A stretch of DNA of 64,000 bases, taken from contig NZ_LYMM01000024.1 in NCBI RefSeq assembly GCF_002896965.1, forward strand, positions 1 to 64,000, in the 5' to 3' direction. The first letter of the stretch is position 1, and each line of letters begins with the position of its first letter. The stretch comes from Novosphingobium guangzhouense. Lineage in GTDB: Bacteria > Pseudomonadota > Alphaproteobacteria > Sphingomonadales > Sphingomonadaceae. Positions 24,708 through 33,739 of the stretch are shown here, one piece after another. The notes below the pieces were generated by a model, which had not been told where the DNA came from, made no database searches, and saw only the letters and a program-made list of their open reading frames with translations. Position numbers and translations under genes: made by a program.

Positions 24708-27635
24708 ATGCGTCCCGCCCACGCCCTTCGAACCATTTTTCGCGCCGCCGCTCTTGTCTGCACAAGCCTCGCCGCGCCTGCTTTGCTGGCTTCGCCTGCC
24801 ACCGAAATTCCTGGCTATGCCAGCCGCTACTGGTCGCTGGCGGATGGCGCTCCGCCGGATATCCGTGCCATCGCCCGCACCCGCGACGGGTTCCTGTGGC
24901 TCGGCTCCGGCGATGGGCTTTACCGTTTCGACGGGCTGAACTTCCTGCGCGTGGAGCCGGAGGACTTCGATAACTTCCGCGCCCGGCAGGTCACCGCGCT
25001 CGCCGCTGCGCCCGACGGCAGCCTATGGGTGGGCTATGCCTTCGGCGGCCTGGCCCGGCTCAAGGCCGGCCGCCTGCGCGGCGCCAACCCGGAAAAGCCG
25101 CGCGGACGCATCACCGATATCATTGCCGCGCCGGACGGTTCGATCTGGGTGTCGGTGTGGAGCGGCTTCGGATCGCAGCTGCGCCATTTCGTGAACGGCC
25201 GCTGGGACGTGATCGACGTAGACGGGCCGCTGATGCGCATGTTTCGCCAGCGCAGCGGCGCGATCTGGATCGCCTCCAACCCCGACTTGCGCCGCTTGCC
25301 CCCTGGCGGCCGTAAACTGGAGACGGTGCCCGCGCTCATGAACCTTGGCCCCGCCTTCCGCGAGGATCGCACCGGCCAGTTGTGGTTCTTTTCGAGCGAC
25401 GGCCTCCAGCGCCTGACGCCGAACGGCTTCGTGCCGACCGGCGTCGGTTTTGGCGAACCGCTGGGCGGCGGCGACGGCTGGCGCGAGATGCTGTTCGACG
25501 ATGACGACCTGCTGTGGATCGCAGGCAATGCTTCCGGCCTGGCCACGGTGCCGCGCGGCGCGCTGAACATGGAGCACGCGCAAAGCTACCCCGTCGGCAT
25601 CTTCACGCTGATGCGCGATGCCGAAGGCACCATCTGGGGCGGCGCGCCCGATGGCTTGCACCGCTTCGTGCGTACGCCGGTGGTGCGCTACGCCGCGATC
25701 AAGGGGGTGCGCACCGGCATCGCCACCGGCCCTGACGGCTCGCTCTACATCGGCGGGGACGAGGGGCTTTACCGCATCGTGGACGGCAAGGCGCAGCTGA
25801 TCCTCCGCTCAGGCCTGCTGGCGGAGATCTGCTCGGTTGCGGGGGTGGGCGCCTATGTGCTCACGTACAAGAATGAATACCTCGTGCGCGGATCGACGGC
25901 CACGCGGATCATCGGCCCACTGGAAAAGGAGCGCCAGTTCGGGCAGGCCTGTGCCTCCGACCCTCAGGGGCGGTTGTGGGAATCGGTATCGGCATCCGGC
26001 ATGTTCCGGCTGGACGGCACCCGCTGGACCAAGGACGAAAGCCTGCCGCCCGCGACAACCTTCATTGCGCCGGGTCCAAATACCTTCATCGTCAACCAGC
26101 CGCTGCGCCTGCTCGCGCGGGTGCATGACGGGAAGACGACCCCCATCTGGCCCGAGGGCGACGGTGCCGGCAGCAAGGGCGGCGTCGGCTTCGTGCGCTT
26201 GCTCAAGCAGATGGACGGCGAAACCTGGATCGGCGGCGAGGCGGGCCTTGCCCGTTACGACGGCCGCCGGGTGCAGCAACTGAGCGCGCGGACCTATCCC
26301 TGGCTGGCAGGCGTCATGGGCATCGTGCGCGTCGCCGGGCATTACTGGCTGATTTCCTCAGGCGGCATCATCCGCGTCGCCGAGGCGGACTTCGACGCCG
26401 CTTTCGCAAAACCCGGAACCCCGATCCCGCTTGCCCGCTTCGGTCAGAGCGGCGTGATCCGTGCGCGCACCGAATCCTATTCCGCCAACGATGCTGCCGT
26501 CGATGCACAGGGGCGGCTGTGGTTTGTGACGAGCACCGGTGTGGTGCAGGTCGATCCCTCGCGCATCGCTGCGCCGGCGCGCGACATGCCGATCCATGTC
26601 ACCGGCCTTGAGGTGGACGGTCACGCCTATCCGCTCGGCAGCGTGCGTCTGCCTGCGGGCACCACGCGCGTCAGCCTCTCCTACGTTGGCCTGGGCCTCG
26701 CCGATGCGGAGAATAACCGCTATCGCTACCGGCTCGACGGCGTGGACGAGAGCTGGGTGGAGGCGCACGGTCGTCGCCGCGTCGACTACGCCGGCCTCGG
26801 TCCAGGCACTTACCGCTTCCATGTCACCGCCGCCACCGGCGACGGCCCATGGGCGAAGCGCGAAGCGACCGCCACGTTCGTCATCGCGCCGCGTTTCTGG
26901 CAGACGGCCTGGTTCCGGCTCGCGATGCTGGCGGGCGTGATGCTGGGAATATACGCCCTGTTCCGCTGGCGCATGCGCGCCGCCATGCAATCCCTGCGCG
27001 ACCGCATCGAAGAGCGCGTCGCCGAGCGCGAGCGCATCGCGCAGGATCTGCATGATACACTGCTGCAGGGCTTCCAGGGCCTGATGCTGCGTTTCCAGAC
27101 GGGGCTGCATCTTACCACGCCGGGCACCCCCGCACACACTGCCATCGAGGAAGCGCTGGAGCGTGCCGACGATGTCCTCCTCCATGGCCGCGAGCGCGTG
27201 CGCGGCCTTCGCGAAGATGCGGAGCCCAAATGCATCGCGGAAACCCTGCGCGCCTGCGCCGCGCGCGTGGTGGGAGACGCCCTGCCGTGGGAAGTGCGGG
27301 TGGACGGCCCCGAGCGTCTGGTCGGGGCGCCGGTCGCCGAGGAACTGGAGCTGGCCGTTGGCGAAGCACTGGCCAATGCTGTCAAACACGCGCAGGCCAG
27401 CGTGGTGCGGGTGGAAATCCACCACGGCCGCGACCGCCTCTCGCTGCGTGTGATGGACAACGGCGCCGGCCTCCCCGAAGACGTTCGCGCGGCGGGTGGC
27501 CGCGAGGGGCACTTCGGCTTGACCGGCATGCGCGAGCGGATCGAGCGGCTGGGCGGCTCTTTCTCGATCGCCAATGCCGCGGGGCAGGGCACCTCGATCC
27601 GGCTCAGTTTGCCGGCGAAGATCGCGTATCGCTGA
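24708..27635 (+). CDS. Large propeller-type sensor histidine kinase
   Basis: A 975-residue membrane sensor. A signal peptide (residues 1-29) is followed by a periplasmic two-component-regulator beta-propeller (repeats with DGFLWLGSGDGLYRF, DGSLWVGYA and so on) to about residue 620, a Y_Y_Y domain (RYRLDGVDESW to GTYRFHV), one membrane helix (about 735-755), a HisKA_3 phosphoacceptor (RIAQDLHDTLLQGF) and a HATPase domain (ALANAVKHAQ, MDNGAGLP, GHFGLTGMRER). This is the NarX/DesK-type kinase core. It faces a NarL-type regulator across a shared hairpin, the likely partner. The ligand is unknown; such propellers often sense carbohydrates. Confidence 0.88.
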   Translation: MRPAHALRTIFRAAALVCTSLAAPALLASPATEIPGYASRYWSLADGAPPDIRAIARTRDGFLWLGSGDGLYRFDGLNFLRVEPEDFDNFRARQVTALAAAPDGSLWVGYAFGGLARLKAGRLRGANPEKPRGRITDIIAAPDGSIWVSVWSGFGSQLRHFVNGRWDVIDVDGPLMRMFRQRSGAIWIASNPDLRRLPPGGRKLETVPALMNLGPAFREDRTGQLWFFSSDGLQRLTPNGFVPTGVGFGEPLGGGDGWREMLFDDDDLLWIAGNASGLATVPRGALNMEHAQSYPVGIFTLMRDAEGTIWGGAPDGLHRFVRTPVVRYAAIKGVRTGIATGPDGSLYIGGDEGLYRIVDGKAQLILRSGLLAEICSVAGVGAYVLTYKNEYLVRGSTATRIIGPLEKERQFGQACASDPQGRLWESVSASGMFRLDGTRWTKDESLPPATTFIAPGPNTFIVNQPLRLLARVHDGKTTPIWPEGDGAGSKGGVGFVRLLKQMDGETWIGGEAGLARYDGRRVQQLSARTYPWLAGVMGIVRVAGHYWLISSGGIIRVAEADFDAAFAKPGTPIPLARFGQSGVIRARTESYSANDAAVDAQGRLWFVTSTGVVQVDPSRIAAPARDMPIHVTGLEVDGHAYPLGSVRLPAGTTRVSLSYVGLGLADAENNRYRYRLDGVDESWVEAHGRRRVDYAGLGPGTYRFHVTAATGDGPWAKREATATFVIAPRFWQTAWFRLAMLAGVMLGIYALFRWRMRAAMQSLRDRIEERVAERERIAQDLHDTLLQGFQGLMLRFQTGLHLTTPGTPAHTAIEEALERADDVLLHGRERVRGLREDAEPKCIAETLRACAARVVGDALPWEVRVDGPERLVGAPVAEELELAVGEALANAVKHAQASVVRVEIHHGRDRLSLRVMDNGAGLPEDVRAAGGREGHFGLTGMRERIERLGGSFSIANAAGQGTSIRLSLPAKIAYR

Positions 27636-27637
27636 TC

Positions 27638-27675
27638 GTTTCGGCCCGCGCCGCCAGCTACGGCGCGACTGAAAC
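27638..27675. terminator. Imperfect hairpin between convergent genes
   Basis: GTTTC ... GCGCCG (27648-27653) / CGGCGC (27661-27666) ... GAAAC forms a nested stem between the kinase and regulator stops. It probably works in both directions. Confidence 0.4.
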
Positions 27676-27722
27676 ACCGGCATTCATCCCCGCGCGGACG
27701 GGAAACTGGGCGCGATCATGTT

Positions 27723-28364
27723 CTAAAGTTCGATCAGCCCGTTGCGCACGGCGATCGCCACGGCATGCGTGCGGTCCATCGCGCCAAGCCGCGCGAAGAT
27801 CGCCTTCATATAGCCCTTCACGGTATCCTCGGAGAGCGAGAGCCGCGCGGCGATCTGCTTGTTGGAGTTGCCCGCCGCCGCCAGTTCCAGCACATCGCTT
27901 TCGCGCGCGGTCAACCGCTTGGCCTCGCGGTCGGCGGCGCCGAAAACCTGCCGGTCGAAATGCGTCCCGCCCCGGTGGATCGAGCGGATCGCATCGAGCA
28001 ATTCGGTCCGCAGGCTGTTCTTGAGCAGGTAGCCCGAGGCCCCGGCCTTGATCGCCTGCGTGGCGCGGCCGTCACCCGAATAGGTCGTGAGCACGAGGAT
28101 TCGCGCCTCGGGAAACTCGCTGAGGATGCGGGTCATCGCCTCCACCCCATCTACATTGGGCATTTGCAGGTCGAGCAGCAGGATATCGGGGCGCTTTTCA
28201 CGGTAGATGCGGATCGCCGCTTCGCCATCCTCCCCCACTGCGATCAATTCAAGGTCCGGCTGCGTCGCAAAGACGGCTATGATCCCGTCGCGAAGCAACG
28301 GGTGATCATCGACCACGGCGATGCGGATCGGAGACTCAAACTCGCTGGTTTCCATGGCCCGCAT
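27723..28364 (-). CDS. NarL/FixJ-type response regulator
   Basis: A 213-residue response regulator. The receiver domain has the acidic pair in AVVDDHPLLRDG, the phosphoacceptor Asp in DILLLDLQMPNVDG, Thr in VLTTYSGD and Lys in LLKNSL. The C-terminal LuxR HTH is LTARESDVLELAAAGNSNKQ followed by DTVKGYMKAIFARLGA. All phosphorylation residues are intact. The start may be the ATG three codons in (METSEFESP, 28355). It converges on the HisKA_3 kinase, its expected phosphodonor. Confidence 0.88.
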   Translation of the reverse strand: MRAMETSEFESPIRIAVVDDHPLLRDGIIAVFATQPDLELIAVGEDGEAAIRIYREKRPDILLLDLQMPNVDGVEAMTRILSEFPEARILVLTTYSGDGRATQAIKAGASGYLLKNSLRTELLDAIRSIHRGGTHFDRQVFGAADREAKRLTARESDVLELAAAGNSNKQIAARLSLSEDTVKGYMKAIFARLGAMDRTHAVAIAVRNGLIEL

Positions 28365-28474
28365 CTAGTCCGGCAGGGCATGTCGGGGAAAGCCCCCCGA
28401 AAGAGGGGATTGCAGGTTGTGTTCACTTTGCACCATTTCCGTTTCTGCCGAGACTTGGCAGCGGGAGTAATGCA

Positions 28475-29194
28475 ATGATCCATCCCACCAGCGAACCGTT
28501 ACGCACCGACGACGGGGCACGTAAGGGCACTGTCCTGTTCGTCGGCCACGGTGGAGCGGAATTTTCGCAGTTGCACGCCCTCTTCAGCGAGGAAGGCTAC
28601 ATCGTAGAGGCATTCGCCTGTGCCGAAGGGCTACTGGATGCGCCGCTGCCCGAAGGGCCCTGCTGCGTCATTGTCGAGGTGCAAGGGCCCGCTAACGGCA
28701 AGATCCCCGCCGGGGGCCTTGGCCTGATCGAACGCCTGAAGAGCCGGGGCGAACCGATACCGGTCATCTTCGTAGCGGACGATGCCGACGTCCCCTTGTC
28801 CGTGCGTGCGATCAAGGCCGGCGCGGTCGATTTCCTGCTGTGCCCTTATGATGAAACCGATCTGCTGAACGCGGTGGAATACGCGCTGGAACTCGACATC
28901 GAACGCCGTCTGATCGCCCGTCGCAACCGCGCCATGACCCAGCGCTATGGCACCCTCACGCGGCGCGAACGGCAAGTCATGGACGGTGTCGTGCGCGGGC
29001 TGATGAACAAGCAGATCGCGTGGGAACTGGCGATCAGCGAAATCACCGTGAAGCTCCACCGCTCAAGCCTGATGCGCAAGATGGAACTTCGTTCGGTGCC
29101 CGATCTGGTTCGCGCATCAATATCGATTACCGATGTTAAATGTTTCCCCGCCGTTCTCGCAGGGCATCAATTGGGAGCGACCAGTTTGGGATGA
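28475..29194 (+). CDS. LuxR/FixJ-type regulator with degenerate receiver
   Basis: A 239-residue protein with a FixJ-like receiver and a C-terminal LuxR HTH (LTRRERQVMDGVVRGLMNKQ, then ITVKLHRSSLMRKM). The receiver lacks the key residues. The phosphoacceptor position reads VIVEVQGP, with Glu68 in place of Asp. The acidic pocket reads LFVGHGG, the conserved Thr is Ala101 and the Lys is Cys123. It should therefore act without phosphorylation, perhaps locked by Glu. The DNA-binding domain looks intact. It is divergent from the NarL-type gene over 110 bases. Targets are unknown. Confidence 0.82.
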   Translation: MIHPTSEPLRTDDGARKGTVLFVGHGGAEFSQLHALFSEEGYIVEAFACAEGLLDAPLPEGPCCVIVEVQGPANGKIPAGGLGLIERLKSRGEPIPVIFVADDADVPLSVRAIKAGAVDFLLCPYDETDLLNAVEYALELDIERRLIARRNRAMTQRYGTLTRRERQVMDGVVRGLMNKQIAWELAISEITVKLHRSSLMRKMELRSVPDLVRASISITDVKCFPAVLAGHQLGATSLG

Positions 29195-29231
29195 ACCCAC
29201 CATTCCGGCGACGTATGAGGAACGACCATAT

Positions 29232-29340
29232 TGGGTCGCTTTTTAGAATATCACGCTCCGCCTTGAGCTTGGCCAATTCCCGGCGCAGACGCTGAATCTC
29301 CCGCTGCACGACTTTGGCCTGCCGTTCCTGCTTGCCACAT
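29232..29340 (-). pseudogene. IS3-type orfA remnant
   Basis: About 36 minus-strand codons encode a leucine-zipper segment (VVQREIQRLRRELAKLKAER followed by DILK) typical of the C-terminal end of IS3 orfA. Similarity stops on both sides. A relic of a transposition event. Confidence 0.5.
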
Positions 29341-29390
29341 GCGTCTTGCGTGGCCCGTTGATGTGGCTGCTTTCAATGCTGGGCAACGTC

Positions 29391-29426
29391 ATGTCGCCAT
29401 CGGGCGCGGTGATAGGATGGCGACAT
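29391..29426. repeat. Perfect 10-bp inverted repeat
   Basis: ATGTCGCCAT at 29391-29400 and ATGGCGACAT at 29417-29426 with a 16-base spacer. It lies in about 330 bases without a gene, beside the IS remnant. An element end, operator or terminator are all possible. Confidence 0.5.
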
Positions 29427-29522
29427 CTTGTGAGATGCCGCCGCCTTCATGTTGCTGACCGCCGTGCGGGGCAGGATCGCGGCCCTGCGCGCGCCTGAAG
29501 CGACCGTTCGCAGAAATCTTCG

Positions 29523-30011
29523 TCATCCTGGAATGGAACGCCCCTGACGGCGCAGGGTAATGAACTGTGCGGTCAGGCCCAGCACCAGCATCACGACAAG
29601 CGCAGCTTGCGATCCCAGCAGCAAGGGTGATTTCAGGTCGGTCACCAAGGGGTGGCCGTCCGGAACGCGCCGCAGGATTTCGGTGACCGTCGGCACCATC
29701 AGCAGGAATGTGGTGAGGCTCAGAAAGGCGGTTTCCAGATAGCGCCGCGCCCGCCCGAGGATCGTGATGCCCCCCACGCCATAGCCCGCGATCAGCAGCA
29801 GGATCGTCGCTGAACCGATCCCGTAGCTGACGGGTTGGTGTGCAATCAGGAATACCGTTCCCGCTCCGATCAGCATGAAGACAAGATAGGCGATGCCCGC
29901 GACTGAACGGGGCATGATCTGGCCGTGCCGCGCGAACATATAGGCCGCCAGCGGTATGGCGGGCAGGCTGCCAAGTGTGTGCACCCAGCCTAAAGGTGTT
30001 ATTCCAAACAT
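29523..30011 (-). CDS. Four- or five-helix membrane protein, unknown function
   Basis: A 162-residue protein with membrane segments near residues 5-20, 34-54, 62-85, 90-110 and 130-150. I do not recognise the family with confidence. The start at 30011 (MFGITPLG) is chosen because a longer reading would run back into the dehydrogenase gene. It lies 40 bases downstream of the short-chain dehydrogenase on the same strand, so both are probably under the divergent TetR regulator. Confidence 0.65.
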   Translation of the reverse strand: MFGITPLGWVHTLGSLPAIPLAAYMFARHGQIMPRSVAGIAYLVFMLIGAGTVFLIAHQPVSYGIGSATILLLIAGYGVGGITILGRARRYLETAFLSLTTFLLMVPTVTEILRRVPDGHPLVTDLKSPLLLGSQAALVVMLVLGLTAQFITLRRQGRSIPG

Positions 30012-30051
30012 CGTCTGTGTCTTTCGTTTAAGAGACGATCGATCCTGATGC

Positions 30052-30897
30052 TCAGGATGCGAAGCTGGTGGAACAGGACAATGAGCGCCACTGCGCGATT
30101 TCAGCCCCCATGCCGGCAATCTTGGCTTCAACCAGATCCAGCGCATCTTGCCCCAGAAACAGGCGCGTCGGCGGCGTGGGGGCGTCAACCAGTGCCAGCA
30201 GGGCCTGAGCTGCCCGCGCCGGATCACCCGGCTGTTGCCCGCTCTTGGCCTGGCGCGCCGCCCGGATGGGGTCCATGACCGCGTCATAGTCGGCGATGCT
30301 GCGCGGTGTCCGGTCCATCGATCGCCCGGCCCAGTCGGTCCGGAACTGGCCGGGTGCCAGCGCGGTCATATGGATGCCGAACGGCGCAACTTCCTTGCCC
30401 AGCGCTTCGGAAATGCCTTCCAGCGCGAACTTGCTGCCGCAATAGAAGCTGATGCCGGGCATCGTGATGAACCCGCCCATGGACGTGACGTTGACGATAT
30501 GGCCGCGCCGCCGGTCGCGCATGCCGGGCAACAGTGCCTTCATCATTGCCACGGGACCAAATACGTTGGCTGCGAACTGGCGTTGCAGGTCGTCCATCGA
30601 CGATTCTTCCAAAGCCCCTTCGTGGCCATAGCCCGCGTTGTTGACGAGCACGTCGATCGGTCCAGCCCGCTGCTCTGCGTCCGCTACGGCATCTGCGATC
30701 GCGTCCAGATGAGTCACGTCCAGCAGCACCGGATGGGCACGACCGGGGGCGAGCGAGGCGAAGGGTTCGGCGTCTTCGGGTTTACGCACGGTTCCGGCCA
30801 CAACATGGCCGGCGGCCAGCGCACCTTCGGCAAAAGCCCGGCCGAGGCCCGAACTGACGCCGGTGATCAGGAAAGTCTTGGGAATGAGCGTCGACAT
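30052..30897 (-). CDS. Short-chain dehydrogenase/reductase
   Basis: A 281-residue classical SDR. The nucleotide-binding TGVSSGLG motif is at residues 13-20, followed by NNAGYG, a Ser in VTSMGG and the catalytic YCGSK (Y-x-x-x-K). The N-terminal charge pattern suggests NADP(H). GGAG lies about seven bases before the ATG. It is divergent from a TetR gene over a 50-base region with a perfect palindrome. The substrate is unknown; similar pairs commonly handle aldehydes or ketones. Confidence 0.88.
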   Translation of the reverse strand: MSTLIPKTFLITGVSSGLGRAFAEGALAAGHVVAGTVRKPEDAEPFASLAPGRAHPVLLDVTHLDAIADAVADAEQRAGPIDVLVNNAGYGHEGALEESSMDDLQRQFAANVFGPVAMMKALLPGMRDRRRGHIVNVTSMGGFITMPGISFYCGSKFALEGISEALGKEVAPFGIHMTALAPGQFRTDWAGRSMDRTPRSIADYDAVMDPIRAARQAKSGQQPGDPARAAQALLALVDAPTPPTRLFLGQDALDLVEAKIAGMGAEIAQWRSLSCSTSFAS

Positions 30898-30924
30898 GGC
30901 CTACTCCATGATATGAACAACATT

Positions 30925-30938
30925 TATATCATGATATA
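30925..30938. promoter_or_regulatory. Palindromic operator candidate (TetR)
   Basis: TATATCATGATATA, a perfect 14-bp palindrome, lies 10 bp before the TetR start and 28 bp before the dehydrogenase start. The core CATGATAT is repeated directly at 30907-30914. It is well placed to block both divergent promoters. Confidence 0.65.
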
Positions 30939-30947
30939 GATAAGAGT

Positions 30948-31550
30948 ATGACGGTCATCAAGCCCTCCTCCTCCGGTTCGCGTGGCGAGCCGGTGCGCAA
31001 CCGTGTCATCGATGCTGCCGAACGCCTTTTGCGTGATGGCAAGGCCGAATTTTCGATGCGGGATCTGGCGACAGAGGCCGGCGTCAGTTTCGCCACGCCT
31101 TTCAATCAGTTCGGCAGCAAGGCCGCGATCATGCACGCTCTTTCGGCACGACGGATCGCAACTGCCACCCGGCGGTTCGCGGAGAAGCCGCGGCTTGACG
31201 ATGCCGGCCAGCGGGTGCTGCTGGCTGTCGGCACGGTGGTTGAACTGATGCTGGAAGAGCCGCACGTAAACCGGGCGGTGATGGGATGGCTGGGAACGCC
31301 GGGGCCAACCCATGGCGAAGTGCTGGCGCAATCCACCGCCCTTTGGACGCTGGCGATCGGGGCGGGCGAAGGACTGATCGCGCAGCAGCAGGGCCGGTCG
31401 CACCCCGCGCTGGCGAGGCATCTGGCTTTCGGCTTTCGTGGCGTGCTGTCCTTCTGGACTGCTGGCGAACTGCCTGATGACGAACTGGCGCCCAATGCCC
31501 GCGACGTGGCGAGCGCCCTGCTGATGTTGCGGAGCGACAGGTCGCGCTGA
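30948..31550 (+). CDS. TetR-family transcriptional regulator
   Basis: A 200-residue regulator with an N-terminal TetR HTH (VIDAAERLLRDGKAEFSMRD, then LATEAGVSFATPFNQFGSKA) and a helical ligand-binding domain. The usual Tyr of the recognition helix is replaced by Phe (FNQFGSK). It is divergent from the dehydrogenase and membrane protein pair and probably represses them through the palindrome in the 50-base gap. The ligand is unknown. Confidence 0.85.
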   Translation: MTVIKPSSSGSRGEPVRNRVIDAAERLLRDGKAEFSMRDLATEAGVSFATPFNQFGSKAAIMHALSARRIATATRRFAEKPRLDDAGQRVLLAVGTVVELMLEEPHVNRAVMGWLGTPGPTHGEVLAQSTALWTLAIGAGEGLIAQQQGRSHPALARHLAFGFRGVLSFWTAGELPDDELAPNARDVASALLMLRSDRSR

Positions 31551-31566
31551 CCCGCTGCGTGCGTGC

Positions 31567-32640
31567 TCAGGTCGCCTCGGCCTCACGAGACAGCAGGATA
31601 CGTTTGCGCTTCACGCCCCAGCGATAGCCTGAAAGTGTCCCGTCATTGCGGATGACCCGGTGGCAAGGGATGGCGATGGCGATGGGATTGGCCGCGCAGG
31701 CACCTGCAACGGCGCGTGCTGCGCCTGGCGACCCGATGCACCGGGCGATCTGTGCGTAAGTAGCTGTTTCGCCGCGGGGAATGTCACGCAGCGCTTGCCA
31801 GACGCGCTGTTGGAACGCCGTGCCGCGCACGTCCAGCGGCAGATCGAGCCCCAGGTTTGGCGCTTCCACGAACCCGATTACTTTGGCGATCATCTGCTCG
31901 TACCCGGCATCGGCCCCGACCAGTGTGGCCCTGGGGAAACGATCCTCAAGATCGCGGACCAGTCCTTCCGGATCATCGCCCAGCAGGATGGAAGCCACGC
32001 CCTTGTCGCTGGTGGCGACAAGGATCGCCCCCAAAGAACATTGGGCCACGGCAAAATGCAGCACTTCATTGGCGCCGCCGCTCTTGTAGGCGCCCGGCGT
32101 CATGCCGAGCATTGCCGAGGATTGTTCGTAGAACCGTCCGTTGGAACTGAACCCGGCGTCGTACATAGCCGTGGTAACGCTGCTTCCTTCGGCCAGCCGG
32201 TCGCGCACCTTCCGGGCCAGATGGGCACTGGTATAGGCTTTCGGAGTCAGTCCGGTCTGTGCCTTGAACAGCCGATGGAAATAGCCCGAACTGAGTTCGA
32301 CCGATGCCGCCAGCGTTTCCAGCGAAAGCGGTTCTTCCGATCCCTCGATCAGACGGCAGGCCTGCTCCACGAGCGCGGCGTTCGCGGCGTTGCTGGACGA
32401 TCCTTCGGGGTTGCAGCGCCTGCAAGGCCGGAATCCGGTGGCTCGCGCGCTTTCGAGCGTATCGTGCAGGGTCACGTTCCGAGGGTTTGCGGTGCGTGAC
32501 GGGCAGGACGGCCGGCAATAGATGCCCGTGGTAGCCACCGAATACCAGAGGTGACCATCGGCTTGCTTGTCCCGTGCCACGATTTGCAGCCAGCGCGGGT
32601 CATTTTCCGTATCGGGGGTATGTGTGTCTGCGTTCGTCAT
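31567..32640 (-). CDS. ada: Ada-type bifunctional regulator / O6-methylguanine-DNA methyltransferase
   Basis: A 357-residue protein of the full Ada layout. The N-terminal zinc domain (YCRPSCPSRTANPRNV and FRPCRRCNPEG) accepts methyl groups from phosphotriesters. An AraC-type HTH follows (residues 95-180, including LETLAASVELSSGYFHRLFK). The C-terminal methyltransferase domain has the active-site PCHRV. All Cys ligands are present. It repairs alkylated DNA and switches on the adaptive response. It ends 17 bases from the TetR stop, in convergent orientation. Confidence 0.92.
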   Translation of the reverse strand: MTNADTHTPDTENDPRWLQIVARDKQADGHLWYSVATTGIYCRPSCPSRTANPRNVTLHDTLESARATGFRPCRRCNPEGSSSNAANAALVEQACRLIEGSEEPLSLETLAASVELSSGYFHRLFKAQTGLTPKAYTSAHLARKVRDRLAEGSSVTTAMYDAGFSSNGRFYEQSSAMLGMTPGAYKSGGANEVLHFAVAQCSLGAILVATSDKGVASILLGDDPEGLVRDLEDRFPRATLVGADAGYEQMIAKVIGFVEAPNLGLDLPLDVRGTAFQQRVWQALRDIPRGETATYAQIARCIGSPGAARAVAGACAANPIAIAIPCHRVIRNDGTLSGYRWGVKRKRILLSREAEAT

Positions 32641-32759
32641 GGGATCGTTCTGTCAGCAGACCAACCGTGCCGCGCTCTGTTTCTTGCTTTCGAATTCGAT
32701 AGAGGCAAATTCGATACAGGATGCCGCCGCCCGCGTCCAATCGGCGCGGGATGTGCCGC

Positions 32760-33656
32760 CTATCCGGCGCGGCTCCGGTGATCGGAATGCGGCTGATCCG
32801 CGCTAAGGTCGCTGCGCATCTGCCCGTGGGCCAGCACGGCGAACAGGCCGGTGCCGCCGATGATGTTGCCGATCAGCGCCGGCAGGGTGAATTCGACCCA
32901 CGCTTCGGCAAAACTGATGTTGCCGCTCAGCCAGAGGAAGCTGGCTTGCGACGATCCTGTCACGACATGCGCGAAGCCGCCCAGCGCGATGACGTAAGTA
33001 AGCGCGAAGATCACCCAGAACTCGCTGCCGCGGGCATTGGGAAGGACCCAGGCGATGGCGGCCATGATGAACCCGGCGGGAATCCCCAGTGTCAGCGTGC
33101 GCGTCCAGTGCTGAAGCTCCAGCTTGCCGAGGATATCGAGCGCGATCATGCGCTGTTCGTGCGTGATGATGATTTCCCCGGCCATGAGCGCACTGACCAG
33201 CGTTACCCCCACAAGGTTGCCGACCAGCACGCATCCCCAAAGTCTGGCCAGCCGTCCGAACTTGTCCAAAGAGGGCGATGCGGCGACGGGCAGCACCGCC
33301 GTTACCGTGCTTTCGGTGAACAACTGCAGGCGCCCCATGACGACGATCACGTAACCAATGGGGTAGCCCAGGAAATAGATCAGCGGTGCCCAGTCGGTAT
33401 CAGGCAGGTGGCTGCGCAGGAACAGTTCGCACAGCAGCGACAGCGCAATCGCCAGCCCCGCAGCGATGCCTGACAGGGAAAGTGCCAGAGCGGGCCGCTT
33501 CAGTTCCTCTTCGCCCTGCAGCCGGACGACTTCATGGACGATTTTGGACGAGCCGGCCCGCCGGTCCTCGACGTCCTGCACTTCGGCAGCGTCAAGCGCT
33601 TCGTCGGGTTCCTCGTCCACTGCGGGATCACGCGCGGAGGTCGGGGTTTCCGTCAC
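32760..33656 (-). CDS. yfdC: Formate/nitrite transporter family protein, YfdC type
   Basis: A 298-residue membrane protein of the FNT family. An acidic N-terminal extension of about 55 residues precedes VHEVVRLQGEEELKRPALAL, as in E. coli YfdC. Six membrane segments follow, with QLFTESTVTAVLPV (the third helix motif) and GNLVGVTLVSAL visible. YfdC-type members are not established formate channels, so the substrate is uncertain. It stands alone between the Ada and efflux operons. Confidence 0.85.
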   Translation of the reverse strand: MTETPTSARDPAVDEEPDEALDAAEVQDVEDRRAGSSKIVHEVVRLQGEEELKRPALALSLSGIAAGLAIALSLLCELFLRSHLPDTDWAPLIYFLGYPIGYVIVVMGRLQLFTESTVTAVLPVAASPSLDKFGRLARLWGCVLVGNLVGVTLVSALMAGEIIITHEQRMIALDILGKLELQHWTRTLTLGIPAGFIMAAIAWVLPNARGSEFWVIFALTYVIALGGFAHVVTGSSQASFLWLSGNISFAEAWVEFTLPALIGNIIGGTGLFAVLAHGQMRSDLSADQPHSDHRSRAG

Positions 33657-33739
33657 AGGATATGGCCGATGGGTCGCATGTCTTGCACAAGCATTCCGCG
33701 CGCCGAAAGATCCCGCTGATGCCCCTGCCGCGCATGAAC

